From assembly GCA_964428195.1 (NCBI GenBank), contig CAYRXC010000016.1, forward strand, positions 1 through 18,603: DNA of 18,603 nt. The letters run 5' to 3'. The notes beneath the pieces are model-generated. The model ran no database searches, was not told where the DNA came from, and saw only the letters and a list, made by a program, of their open reading frames with translations. Shown piece by piece: positions 8,895-16,334 of this stretch; position 1 is the first letter of the stretch, and each line of letters begins with the position of its first letter. Made by a program: the position numbers and the translations under genes. This DNA comes from JAAYGD01 sp964428195 (lineage in GTDB: Bacteria > Bacillota_I > Bacilli_A > RF39 > UBA660).

Positions 8895-10310
8895 ATGAAA
8901 TATATACCAACAATAGGTATTGAAGTGCATTGTGAGTTAAAAACAATTCATAAAGCTTTCTCTAATTCGTTAAACACATATGGTTCAAGTGCAAACAGTG
9001 CTACAAATGAAATTGATTTGGGTTATCCCGGAGCATTGCCAATACTTAATAAAGAGATATTTGATTTAGGAATAAAATGTGCAAAAGTATTAAACTGTAA
9101 GATAAATACAAAAACTTCATTTGATAGAAAGAATTATTTTTATCCAGACAATTCAAAAAACTTTCAAATAACTCAAAAAAATTATCCTTTGGGCTATGAA
9201 GGATATGTTGAGATTGATACGAGTTTCGGTAAAAAAAGAATAAATATTGAGGAAATGCATTTGGAAGAAGATACTGCAAAAAGTTTTCATGAATCAGGGA
9301 AAACTTTATTAGACTTTAATAGAGCTGGAATTCCACTAATTGAGATAGTATCAAAACCAGATATTTCTAATGAGTTAGAAGCTGTATTATATGTTGAGAA
9401 ATTAAGAGAGTTGCTATCATATTCTGAAATAAGTGATGTAAAAATAGAAGAAGGTAGTTTAAGATGTGATGTTAATGTTTCTATTAGGAAAGAAGGACAA
9501 GAAGAATTAGGAACTAAAGTAGAGATAAAAAATATCGGGTCAATTAATAGCATAAAGCAAGCAATTTTAGTTGAAGTAGAAAGACAAAAAAACATTTTAG
9601 AAAGCAATGAAATAATTAGAGAACAAACAAGAAAATTTGATGAAAAGAGTAATACTACAATATTGATGAGAATGAAAGAAACAAAAAACGATTATAGATA
9701 TTTTCCTGAACCAGATATTCCATCAATTGAAATTTCCGATAAATGGATTGATTCTATTGTTGTTCCTATGTTGCCCGATGAAATAAGAGAAAGATATAGG
9801 AAATATGGAATAAATGAAGTTAATATATCGGCATTGATATTATATCGAGATTTGAATAGATTTTTAGATGAAACAATTGAAATAGGTGGAGATCCTTTGA
9901 TCTGCGCAAATCTATTAACTGGCGATATTTTGTCTATATTAAACAAAAAAAACATTTCTATTTATGAAAGTAATCTAAAAACAACGGATTTATCAAATCT
10001 TTCTAGTAAAATAATTACAAATGAAATTTCCTCAAAAATATCAAAGACTATTATTCCAATATTGTTAGAATCAAATAAATCAATAGAGGAAATAATAAGA
10101 GAACATAACTTAGTTAAAATAGAGAACATAGAAGAATTAAAACCTATAATATTATCGATATTAGATGAGAATAAGTCTTTTGTGAATGAAAACATAGGAA
10201 ATTTAGACAAGGTAGAAAAATTTCTTATGGGACAAGTTATGAAGCAAACAAAAGGGAATGCGGATCCAATTATAAGTAAAAAAATAATTATTGAAGAACT
10301 TAATAAATAA
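8895..10310 (+). CDS. gatB: Glutamyl/aspartyl-tRNA amidotransferase subunit B
   Basis: GatB holds the tRNA and the transamidation site that phosphorylates and amidates the mischarged amino acid. The 471-residue product shows IGIEVHCELKT near the start, LGYPGALP, FDRKNYFYPDN, GIPLIEIVSKPD, EEGSLRCDVN, the ETKNDYRYFPEPDIP segment, and a C-terminal helical YqeY-like tail (GQVMKQTKGNADP). The CxC/CxxC zinc cysteines found in many GatB proteins are replaced (FSNS and SATN), as in the staphylococcal protein, which points to a Bacilli-type enzyme. GAGG (8883-8886), 8 nt upstream, supports ATG 8895; the ORF could be extended to 8829 but without a site. No hairpin with a T-run follows, so some read-through into the next operon is possible. 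Confidence 0.97.
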   Translation: MKYIPTIGIEVHCELKTIHKAFSNSLNTYGSSANSATNEIDLGYPGALPILNKEIFDLGIKCAKVLNCKINTKTSFDRKNYFYPDNSKNFQITQKNYPLGYEGYVEIDTSFGKKRINIEEMHLEEDTAKSFHESGKTLLDFNRAGIPLIEIVSKPDISNELEAVLYVEKLRELLSYSEISDVKIEEGSLRCDVNVSIRKEGQEELGTKVEIKNIGSINSIKQAILVEVERQKNILESNEIIREQTRKFDEKSNTTILMRMKETKNDYRYFPEPDIPSIEISDKWIDSIVVPMLPDEIRERYRKYGINEVNISALILYRDLNRFLDETIEIGGDPLICANLLTGDILSILNKKNISIYESNLKTTDLSNLSSKIITNEISSKISKTIIPILLESNKSIEEIIREHNLVKIENIEELKPIILSILDENKSFVNENIGNLDKVEKFLMGQVMKQTKGNADPIISKKIIIEELNK

Positions 10311-10311
10311 T

Positions 10312-10340
10312 TTGATCATAAGGGTCCTTTGTAGTATAAT
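10312..10340 (+). promoter_or_regulatory. Sigma-A-type promoter for the envelope gene run
   Basis: TTGATC (10312-10317) and a consensus TATAAT (10335-10340) are separated by exactly 17 nt. The -35 begins 2 nt after the gatB stop. Predicted transcription start is near 10347, just before the GAGG at 10352. A second TATAAT-like string overlaps downstream. Confidence 0.65.
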
Positions 10341-10351
10341 TATAATAACTT

Positions 10352-10355
10352 GAGG
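10352..10355 (+). promoter_or_regulatory. Ribosome binding site deciding the start at 10363
   Basis: GAGG sits 7 nt before ATG 10363, better spacing than for the adjacent in-frame TTG at 10360 (4 nt). Confidence 0.7.
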
Positions 10356-10362
10356 TGAGTTG

Positions 10363-10842
10363 ATGATTGATTTTTTAAAGAAACATAAAATGTATATATA
10401 TATTGCAATATTTCTTATAATTATAATAAGTGTTTTAATACTAGTTAAAAACTTCTTATATCCTGACGATTTAATTTCAATTTATGGAAGTAGACTTGAA
10501 GGGATAGATGCAGTTAAAATTACTAATTATAGGGTAAAAGAAATAGAAGGTATATTTTTAGAAGAAGAATTTGTTGAAAGCGTAAAAGTAGATATTAAAG
10601 GCAAGATAATTAATATAATTATAAAAGGAAAAGAAAAGTATACTTTGGAAGAGGCAAAAAATAAAATATCTAAAGGAATTGAATCAATTAAAGAAAATGA
10701 AAAGAATTTTTATGATATACAATTTTTTGTAACAAATGAATATATTAAATATTCTGCAATTGGATATAAAAATAAAACTTCAGAAATAATTGTATGGAGT
10801 GAATATAGTGAGGTAATCGATGAAGAACAAAAAGAACAATAA
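10363..10842 (+). CDS. Single-pass membrane protein of unknown function
   Basis: I do not recognise this 159-residue product. It has a short positively charged N-terminus, one strongly hydrophobic helix (about residues 11-30, rich in Ile) and an outside domain of about 125 residues. The outside part has alternating predicted strands and helices: strand near KVDIKGKIINIIIKG, a long helix from about 95 to 112 (TLEEAKNKISKGIESIKEN), then a strand near YDIQFFVT. This recalls a small alpha/beta fold such as Asp23-like domains, but that comparison is by eye only. The tail is acidic and charged. It is the first gene of the envelope operon. Its last 23 nt overlap the start of the GGDEF-domain receptor, whose ribosome binding site lies inside it, so the two are likely made together. 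Confidence 0.8.
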   Translation: MIDFLKKHKMYIYIAIFLIIIISVLILVKNFLYPDDLISIYGSRLEGIDAVKITNYRVKEIEGIFLEEEFVESVKVDIKGKIINIIIKGKEKYTLEEAKNKISKGIESIKENEKNFYDIQFFVTNEYIKYSAIGYKNKTSEIIVWSEYSEVIDEEQKEQ

Positions 10843-12856
10843 GAAATTATTCCTAATAATTGGAATAGTTGCTTTATTATTTGTGGCTATTTTGTATTTT
10901 CTTTTTTCAAGAAATAAAGAAGAAAACTTTGATCTAACTTCTTTGGAAAATAGATGGATTGAAAATAATAAAAATAAAATGATAGATATATCTTTACTAA
11001 ATGATGTTCCTTTGCTATCTTTTGAGGGTAAAGGATTAATACATAATTTTTTGGAATATTTTGAACAATTAACATCTTTGGAATTTAATAAAAAGACTTG
11101 TTGTACAAAAGATGATGATTCAGAGATTATTTTTAATTTAGTAGAAGATTCGGATACAACAAGCAAAAATCAACTGTTAGTATACAAGGATAATTATATA
11201 ATAGTATCTAACAAAGATACTAAGTTTCAAGGAATGGAAAAACTTACCGATGAAAAGATTGGGGTAGTTGAAAACTATTCGGAAGAAATAAAAAAATACT
11301 TAGAGACTGATTTTGAATTGTCATATGAGCTATTTAAGAATTATGATGAGTTATTTTCGGAATTAAAGAATAAAAAAATCAATTATATAGTTGTACCTAA
11401 GAACTCGTTTTTTGAAGATTTAATTACAAACGAATATAAAACAGTTTATAATTTAAGTGCTTTAAATAATTTATATGTTTTTGAACTAAAGGGAAGCAAG
11501 GAATTAAGTTCGATTTTTTCTAAAAAATTTAATGAATGGATGAAGTTAAATTTTGAGAAACAATATAATCAAGAAATGAACAATTATTATACGGAATTAA
11601 GCAATATTGACGAGAAAAAAATTGCTGAATTTAAAGGAAGAGTATATATTTATGGTTATGTTGATAATTTGCCATATGATATTGAAAAACTTAACAATCA
11701 TCAAGGAATAAATTCCGAATTTTTAAAGAGCTTCGAATCGTTTTCGGGAGCAAAAATAACATATAAAAAGTATAAAAGTGTTCAAGCACTCGAAGAAGCA
11801 TTTAATAAGAAGAGTGTTGACATTATTTTTAATTATCATATCTATGATGAAATAGAGAGTTCGAGTTATTCTTTACCTGTTTATTCAAGCAATTATGTAA
11901 TACTATCTCATATAGACAATAATGTTACTATAGATTCTTTTGCATCCTTAAAAGGGAAAGCTATATACACAATTAAGGACACAGAGTTATCTAATTATAT
12001 TAATACTAACAGTGGAGCTGTAGTAAAAACATATTCGAGAATTAATAATTTATTGAAGAATAAAGAACCATTAATATTGCTGGATATAAATGTTTATAAT
12101 TATTATAAAAATACAAAGTTAAAAGACTATTATATTATATATGAAGGAACTGCAGATATAGACTATAATTATTTAATAAATGTAGATGATATTAATGATA
12201 CTTTTTCAAAAATATTTCAATTTTATCTTATGAATTCTAACCATAAGTATATTATCAATCAAGGTATGACAAAAATTATTAAAAACAATTTATTCAGTGA
12301 GGTATCTGAAACTCAATATATATTAATAATATTTGTAGTTCTATTTGCTCTAGCATTAATATTAAAAAAAGGCAAAAAGAAAAAGAATATTAAAGAAAAG
12401 AATAGTAAATATATTGATCCACTTACTTCATTAAAGAACAGGAATTATTTAATAGACAATATAGAAAAGTGGGATGAAGGGAAAATATTACCCAAAACGG
12501 TAATTATAGTAGATTTAAATAGATTAAAAGATGTTAATAATAACTTTGGTTACAAAGAAGGAGATAGATTAATTAAGTCAGCAGCAAACATTCTTATTGG
12601 TAATCAAATAGAAAATACAGAGCTTATCAGAACAGATGGCAATGAATTTATGATTTATTTGATTGGTCATGAAAAAGCCGAGGTTGTAGAATATATGAAA
12701 AAGTTGAATAGACTATTTAAAGAATTGCCATATGAGCATGGCGCAACTTTGGGATATAGCATAATAAATGATGATATAAAAGAATTAGAAGATGCAATAA
12801 ACGAAGCTACTTTAGATATGCTTACAAATAAGGAAAATAGAGAATTAGAAGCATAG
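10820..12856 (+). CDS. Membrane receptor with two substrate-binding-like domains and a degenerate GGDEF domain
   Basis: The 678-residue product has an N-terminal helix (about 8-29), an outside region of about 465 residues, a second helix (about 499-515), a basic linker (GKKKK) and a cytoplasmic GGDEF-type domain (about 530-675). The outside region looks like two tandem type-2 periplasmic binding (SBP_bac_3-like) units, about 60-265 and 275-490; patterns such as KLTDEKIGVVENYSE and SYSLPVYSSNYVILSH fit. In the GGDEF domain the DPLT motif (533-536) and metal-ligand Asp565 are present, but the signature reads DGNEF (606-610) instead of GGDEF, and the substrate region reads NNNFGY. The Asn in place of the metal-binding Asp/Glu suggests lost or altered cyclase activity, possibly nucleotide binding only. 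The start has GTGAGG 6 nt upstream. It overlaps the previous gene by 23 nt and lies 8 nt before the YihY gene. Confidence 0.85.
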   Translation: MKNKKNNKKLFLIIGIVALLFVAILYFLFSRNKEENFDLTSLENRWIENNKNKMIDISLLNDVPLLSFEGKGLIHNFLEYFEQLTSLEFNKKTCCTKDDDSEIIFNLVEDSDTTSKNQLLVYKDNYIIVSNKDTKFQGMEKLTDEKIGVVENYSEEIKKYLETDFELSYELFKNYDELFSELKNKKINYIVVPKNSFFEDLITNEYKTVYNLSALNNLYVFELKGSKELSSIFSKKFNEWMKLNFEKQYNQEMNNYYTELSNIDEKKIAEFKGRVYIYGYVDNLPYDIEKLNNHQGINSEFLKSFESFSGAKITYKKYKSVQALEEAFNKKSVDIIFNYHIYDEIESSSYSLPVYSSNYVILSHIDNNVTIDSFASLKGKAIYTIKDTELSNYINTNSGAVVKTYSRINNLLKNKEPLILLDINVYNYYKNTKLKDYYIIYEGTADIDYNYLINVDDINDTFSKIFQFYLMNSNHKYIINQGMTKIIKNNLFSEVSETQYILIIFVVLFALALILKKGKKKKNIKEKNSKYIDPLTSLKNRNYLIDNIEKWDEGKILPKTVIIVDLNRLKDVNNNFGYKEGDRLIKSAANILIGNQIENTELIRTDGNEFMIYLIGHEKAEVVEYMKKLNRLFKELPYEHGATLGYSIINDDIKELEDAINEATLDMLTNKENRELEA

Positions 12857-12864
12857 GAATCTAT

Positions 12865-13743
12865 ATGAAAAGAATAAAAAAGATTATAAAAGAAATAATT
12901 ACTGCGTTTAGTAAACCGGTAATATCTATACTTCCAGGACACTTGTCTTTCTCTTTAGTTTTATCTTTTATACCAATGATTTCTTTAATAGGATTAATTG
13001 CATATAAATTATCGATTTCTATTAGTGCTTTGAGAGATTTCTTTTTGGAATTGTTTCCTGGAGAAACGGGGTCTTTAATTACTGAATTTTTAAGTAGAGA
13101 TTCAATATATATTGATGGGGTATTGTTTGGTATATTGGCAATAATAATATCTTCTAACGGAATGTATTCAGTAATTAGAATATCAAATTTACTATATAAT
13201 TTAGATGAAGAAAATATATATGCAGTAATAAAAAATAGAATAAAATCATTTTTTATGGCATTTCTAATGATTTCAATGATTGTGTTTATGTTTATAGTAT
13301 TAGGATGGGGAAATTCAATATTAGTTTTCTTTTCCACAATTGAAGGTTTTGAGTATATTAATGGAGGAATATCAAAATTTTATAACCTTGCTAGATATCC
13401 TATATCGTTTTTCATTGTATATTCAATATTAAAGATAATCTATACTTTAGCACCAAATGAAAAAATAAAGAGTAAGAGCGTAAGAAGTGGAGCTTTTTTT
13501 ACTGCTATTTCTTTGATGATAATTTCTTTTATTTATTCGTTTTATGTTTCATTAACCCATCGTTATGATATACTATATGGTGGATTATCCAATATAATAG
13601 TATTATGTATTTGGTTATATATAGTGTCTTTCGTATTTATAGTTGGTTTTATTATAAATGTTAATAATTCAAAAAGGTTAAAGGAAAATAGAGGTAATGA
13701 TGAAATTGAAAAAGGCAATAAAGACAATAACAAACAAGATTAA
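12865..13743 (+). CDS. YihY/BrkB-family integral membrane protein
   Basis: This 292-residue polytopic protein has about six hydrophobic helices. Family features are the first helix with LPGHLSFSLVLSFIPMISLI, the SSNGMYSVIRISNLLYN segment, GWGNS in the middle helix, and the C-terminal YGGLSNIIVLCIWLYIVSFVFIVG block, which matches the YihY hallmark (YG.lsniivLliWlY). The molecular role of the family is not settled; early annotation as RNase BN was wrong, and it is often called a virulence factor or putative permease. The charged tail (about 266-292) is cytoplasmic. AGGA overlaps the stop of the upstream gene, 6 nt before the ATG. The last 44 nt overlap the LTA-synthase-like gene, so translation is probably coupled. 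Confidence 0.9.
   Translation: MKRIKKIIKEIITAFSKPVISILPGHLSFSLVLSFIPMISLIGLIAYKLSISISALRDFFLELFPGETGSLITEFLSRDSIYIDGVLFGILAIIISSNGMYSVIRISNLLYNLDEENIYAVIKNRIKSFFMAFLMISMIVFMFIVLGWGNSILVFFSTIEGFEYINGGISKFYNLARYPISFFIVYSILKIIYTLAPNEKIKSKSVRSGAFFTAISLMIISFIYSFYVSLTHRYDILYGGLSNIIVLCIWLYIVSFVFIVGFIINVNNSKRLKENRGNDEIEKGNKDNNKQD
13691..13694 (+). promoter_or_regulatory. Ribosome binding site deciding between tandem ATG codons
   Basis: GAGG is 2 nt from ATG 13697 and 5 nt from ATG 13700. The second ATG has the workable spacing. Confidence 0.65.
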
Positions 13744-15715
13744 AGGTTGTAAAATAACCAAAGAAAAGTTAAAAGAAAATTATCTATTTTTTCTTGTTGT
13801 TTTTGGATTAACCTTAAATGATTTGATTCTGAGAGGTTTGACAATTGGAAATCATTTAGAGTTTCAACCTTTTTTAGGGTCTTTTGCTTTTGTTTTGCTT
13901 ATTAGTAGTTTTGGATTTTTGGTTAAAGATAAAAAAAGAAGATTGTATTATGGAACAATTATAGTTTTATCTTTAACTATAAATATTTCAAATAGTTTGT
14001 ATTTTTCATTTTATTCTTCTTTTTTATCTGTTTCTTTAATTTCGACTTCTGCCCAATGGTTAGACGTAAGTGATACAGTTGGAGAAGTATTGTTTAATGC
14101 AAGGGACATTGTTTATTTGTGGTTATTTGTTGCATTTATTCTTCTAAATTATAAATTCAAAAAAAGAAGCTATAATAAAAAAATAATCAAGGAAGAATTC
14201 TTTTCATATTTTACTTTGTCTGTATTGTTAATAGTGGTTTTTACATTAACGTTGAGTGGATTAGAAATAAGCAGACTTACAAAACAATGGAATAGAGAGT
14301 ACATAGTAACAAAGTTTGGTATATATATCTATCAAGCCAACGACGTGATTAGAAGTATAGAGCCTAAAATAAACACTTTATTTGGATATGATAAAGGGAT
14401 TCAGAATGTAAAAGAGTATTACGAAAACAGAGAAGTAAATAATGAAAAAAATAAATACACAAATATTTTTGAGGGAAAAAATGTAATAATGATTCATGCA
14501 GAAAGCATTCAAACCTTTTTAATGGACTTAAAATTTAATGATATGGAGGTTACTCCTAATTTAAATAGATTGGCAAAAGAAGGAATTTTCTTTTCGAATT
14601 TTTATTCTCAAGTTGGAATTGGAACAAGTAGTGATACTGAGTTTACTTTGTCGACATCGCTTTTACCGGCAAAGGATGGAACCGTATTTATTAGTTATTG
14701 GGACAGAGAATATTCGGCTATTCCCAAATTATTAAAGGATAAAGGCTATAGTACATTTAGTATGCACGGAAACAATGGTACTTTTTGGAATAGGTTAGTA
14801 ATGCACGAAAAACTGGGTTATGATAAGATGTATCATAAAGTAAATTATGAAATAGACGAAGAAATAGGATTGGGATTATCTGATAGATCCTTCTTTAGAC
14901 AATCGGTAGAAATTATTAAGAAAGAAAAAGAGAAAAATGACAAGTTTTATTCTACTTTAATAATGTTATCGAATCATACACCATTTTCCGAATTAGATAA
15001 ATATGGAGAATTTGATTTATCGATTAAGACTAAAATTACTAATATTGATGGGGTTGAAGAAGAGGTTATAAGGCCTTACATGGAAGACACATTATTAGGG
15101 AATTACATCAAAGCATCTCATTATGCCGATACAACAATTGGAGAATTTATTAGTAATCTTGAAGTACAAGGACTATTGGATAATACTGTTGTGGTTATTT
15201 ATGGAGATCATGACGCAAGACTAGCTAGAAAAGAATATAATAGATTGTATAATTATAATGCTGAAACGGATACGGTTTTAACTAAAGATGATCCTGGATA
15301 TAAAAATATCGATTACTATTTCTATGAATTAAATAGGAAGGTTCCATTAATAATTTGGACAAAAGAAAAAAAATATGAAACTAAGGTTGACAAAGTAATG
15401 GGAATGATCGATGTTTTGCCTACATTAGGAAATATGTTGGGAATTAAAAGTGAATATTCTTTGGGTATAGACGTATTTAATGAAGAAGACAATTGCGTAA
15501 TATTTAACAATGGCAATTGGTTAACCAATAAAGTTTATTATAATAGTCAAAAACAGGAGTATTTACCGTTAACCACTGAATCTCTATCTATTGATTACAT
15601 TGAAAAAAATTCTGAAAGAACAGAAAAATTAATGTCTATTTCAAATGATTTAATCTTATATGATTACATAAAATATGTTAATAATTCTGGAAAAGTAAAA
15701 GAGGGAACAAAGTGA
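13700..15715 (+). CDS. LTA-synthase-family phosphoglycerol transferase (sulfatase fold)
   Basis: The 671-residue product has five N-terminal membrane helices (to about residue 185), a connecting helix (NREYIVTKFGIYIYQ) and an outside alkaline-phosphatase/sulfatase-type domain (about 260-590). The metal and active-site features of LtaS can be matched by eye: HAES with Glu268, the nucleophile loop GTSSDTEF (308-315), MHGNNGTFWNR, SNHTPF, and GDHD with Asp503/His504. LtaS transfers glycerol phosphate from phosphatidylglycerol to a growing teichoic acid outside the membrane. The position of the LtaS catalytic Thr appears to be Ser310 here, with Thr309 before it. The product could be LTA, an LTA primer, or another phosphoglycerol-modified polymer. 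TGA at 15713-15715 ends the gene and shows that TGA is a stop in this organism. It overlaps YihY by 44 nt and the next gene by 4 nt. Confidence 0.92.
   Translation: MKLKKAIKTITNKIKGCKITKEKLKENYLFFLVVFGLTLNDLILRGLTIGNHLEFQPFLGSFAFVLLISSFGFLVKDKKRRLYYGTIIVLSLTINISNSLYFSFYSSFLSVSLISTSAQWLDVSDTVGEVLFNARDIVYLWLFVAFILLNYKFKKRSYNKKIIKEEFFSYFTLSVLLIVVFTLTLSGLEISRLTKQWNREYIVTKFGIYIYQANDVIRSIEPKINTLFGYDKGIQNVKEYYENREVNNEKNKYTNIFEGKNVIMIHAESIQTFLMDLKFNDMEVTPNLNRLAKEGIFFSNFYSQVGIGTSSDTEFTLSTSLLPAKDGTVFISYWDREYSAIPKLLKDKGYSTFSMHGNNGTFWNRLVMHEKLGYDKMYHKVNYEIDEEIGLGLSDRSFFRQSVEIIKKEKEKNDKFYSTLIMLSNHTPFSELDKYGEFDLSIKTKITNIDGVEEEVIRPYMEDTLLGNYIKASHYADTTIGEFISNLEVQGLLDNTVVVIYGDHDARLARKEYNRLYNYNAETDTVLTKDDPGYKNIDYYFYELNRKVPLIIWTKEKKYETKVDKVMGMIDVLPTLGNMLGIKSEYSLGIDVFNEEDNCVIFNNGNWLTNKVYYNSQKQEYLPLTTESLSIDYIEKNSERTEKLMSISNDLILYDYIKYVNNSGKVKEGTK
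15701..15705 (+). promoter_or_regulatory. Ribosome binding site supporting a GTG start
   Basis: GAGGG lies 6 nt before GTG 15712. The GTG overlaps the preceding TGA stop (GTGA), a classic coupled arrangement. Confidence 0.8.
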
Positions 15716-16320
15716 AAAAAATTAACATTATTGAAAAAGTTAGTATATTGTTTTTAGTTATAGTTGTTATTAGTACTATTGTTTATCTTCTTGTGAACTT
15801 TGTTTTCAATAAGAAAGAAGACGAAAATTTAGAAGTGGTAAAAAAGACTTCGAAATTTGAATATGTTTTGTACGTTGATGACAGCACATATTACAAAACT
15901 GAATTTGAAAATCTGATTGATATTTTAAGTGAAGAAGAACTAAAATATCAAAAATACGCAAAGGCTATTTCTAAATTATTTATAATAGATTTTTATACTT
16001 TAAATAACAAAAAGCATTCTTATGATGTTGGGGGCATACAATTTGTTCACAAAGATTTAAAGGACAATTTAATAGTAAATGCATCAAATACACTTTATAA
16101 ATATATTAACAATAAAGAATTTGAGTATCCAATAGTAAAGAATGTTTCTGTTACGGGCATTGAGGAAATTAAGTATGAATATGATGAAAAAGAATATGAA
16201 GCATATTCAATTGATATGGAATGGGATTATGAAAAGGAATTAGATTATGAGAAAACATCTGAATTGATATTAATCAAAGAGGATAAACAATTATTTGTAG
16301 TTGAAAAAAAGGAATTATAA
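15712..16320 (+). CDS. Single-pass membrane protein of unknown function
   Basis: I do not recognise this 202-residue product. It has a basic N-terminus, one hydrophobic helix (about residues 11-33) and an outside domain of about 165 residues. The domain is rich in Tyr, Lys, Asp and Glu, with predicted helices at about 63-95 and strands in the second half (VKNVSVTGIEEIKYEY, then SIDMEWDYEKE). The layout resembles small NTF2-like or lipoprotein-type extracytoplasmic domains, but no diagnostic motif is visible and there is no lipobox cysteine. It begins with GTG, overlaps the LTA-synthase-like gene by 4 nt, and is the last gene of the envelope run. That makes a role next to teichoic acid synthesis plausible, but this is inferred from position only. 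Its stop codon overlaps the convergent LCP gene within the terminator. Confidence 0.85.
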   Translation: MKKINIIEKVSILFLVIVVISTIVYLLVNFVFNKKEDENLEVVKKTSKFEYVLYVDDSTYYKTEFENLIDILSEEELKYQKYAKAISKLFIIDFYTLNNKKHSYDVGGIQFVHKDLKDNLIVNASNTLYKYINNKEFEYPIVKNVSVTGIEEIKYEYDEKEYEAYSIDMEWDYEKELDYEKTSELILIKEDKQLFVVEKKEL

Positions 16321-16334
16321 TTCCTTTTCTTTTT
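16304..16334. terminator. Bidirectional terminator between convergent genes
   Basis: AAAAGGAATTA (16307-16317) and TAATTCCTTTT (16318-16328) form a perfect palindrome, in practice an 8-bp stem with a TTATAA loop. The + strand continues with CTTTTT; the - strand has seven T residues after GGAA. Both convergent stop codons (TAA at 16318-16320 on +, TAA at 16317-16315 on -) lie in the loop. Confidence 0.8.

Noticed and set aside
10320..10329. Small dyad AAGG-GT-CCTT between gatB and the next gene as terminator or operator
   Set aside because: Arms are only 4 bp, no proper T-run follows, and it falls in the spacer of a good promoter.
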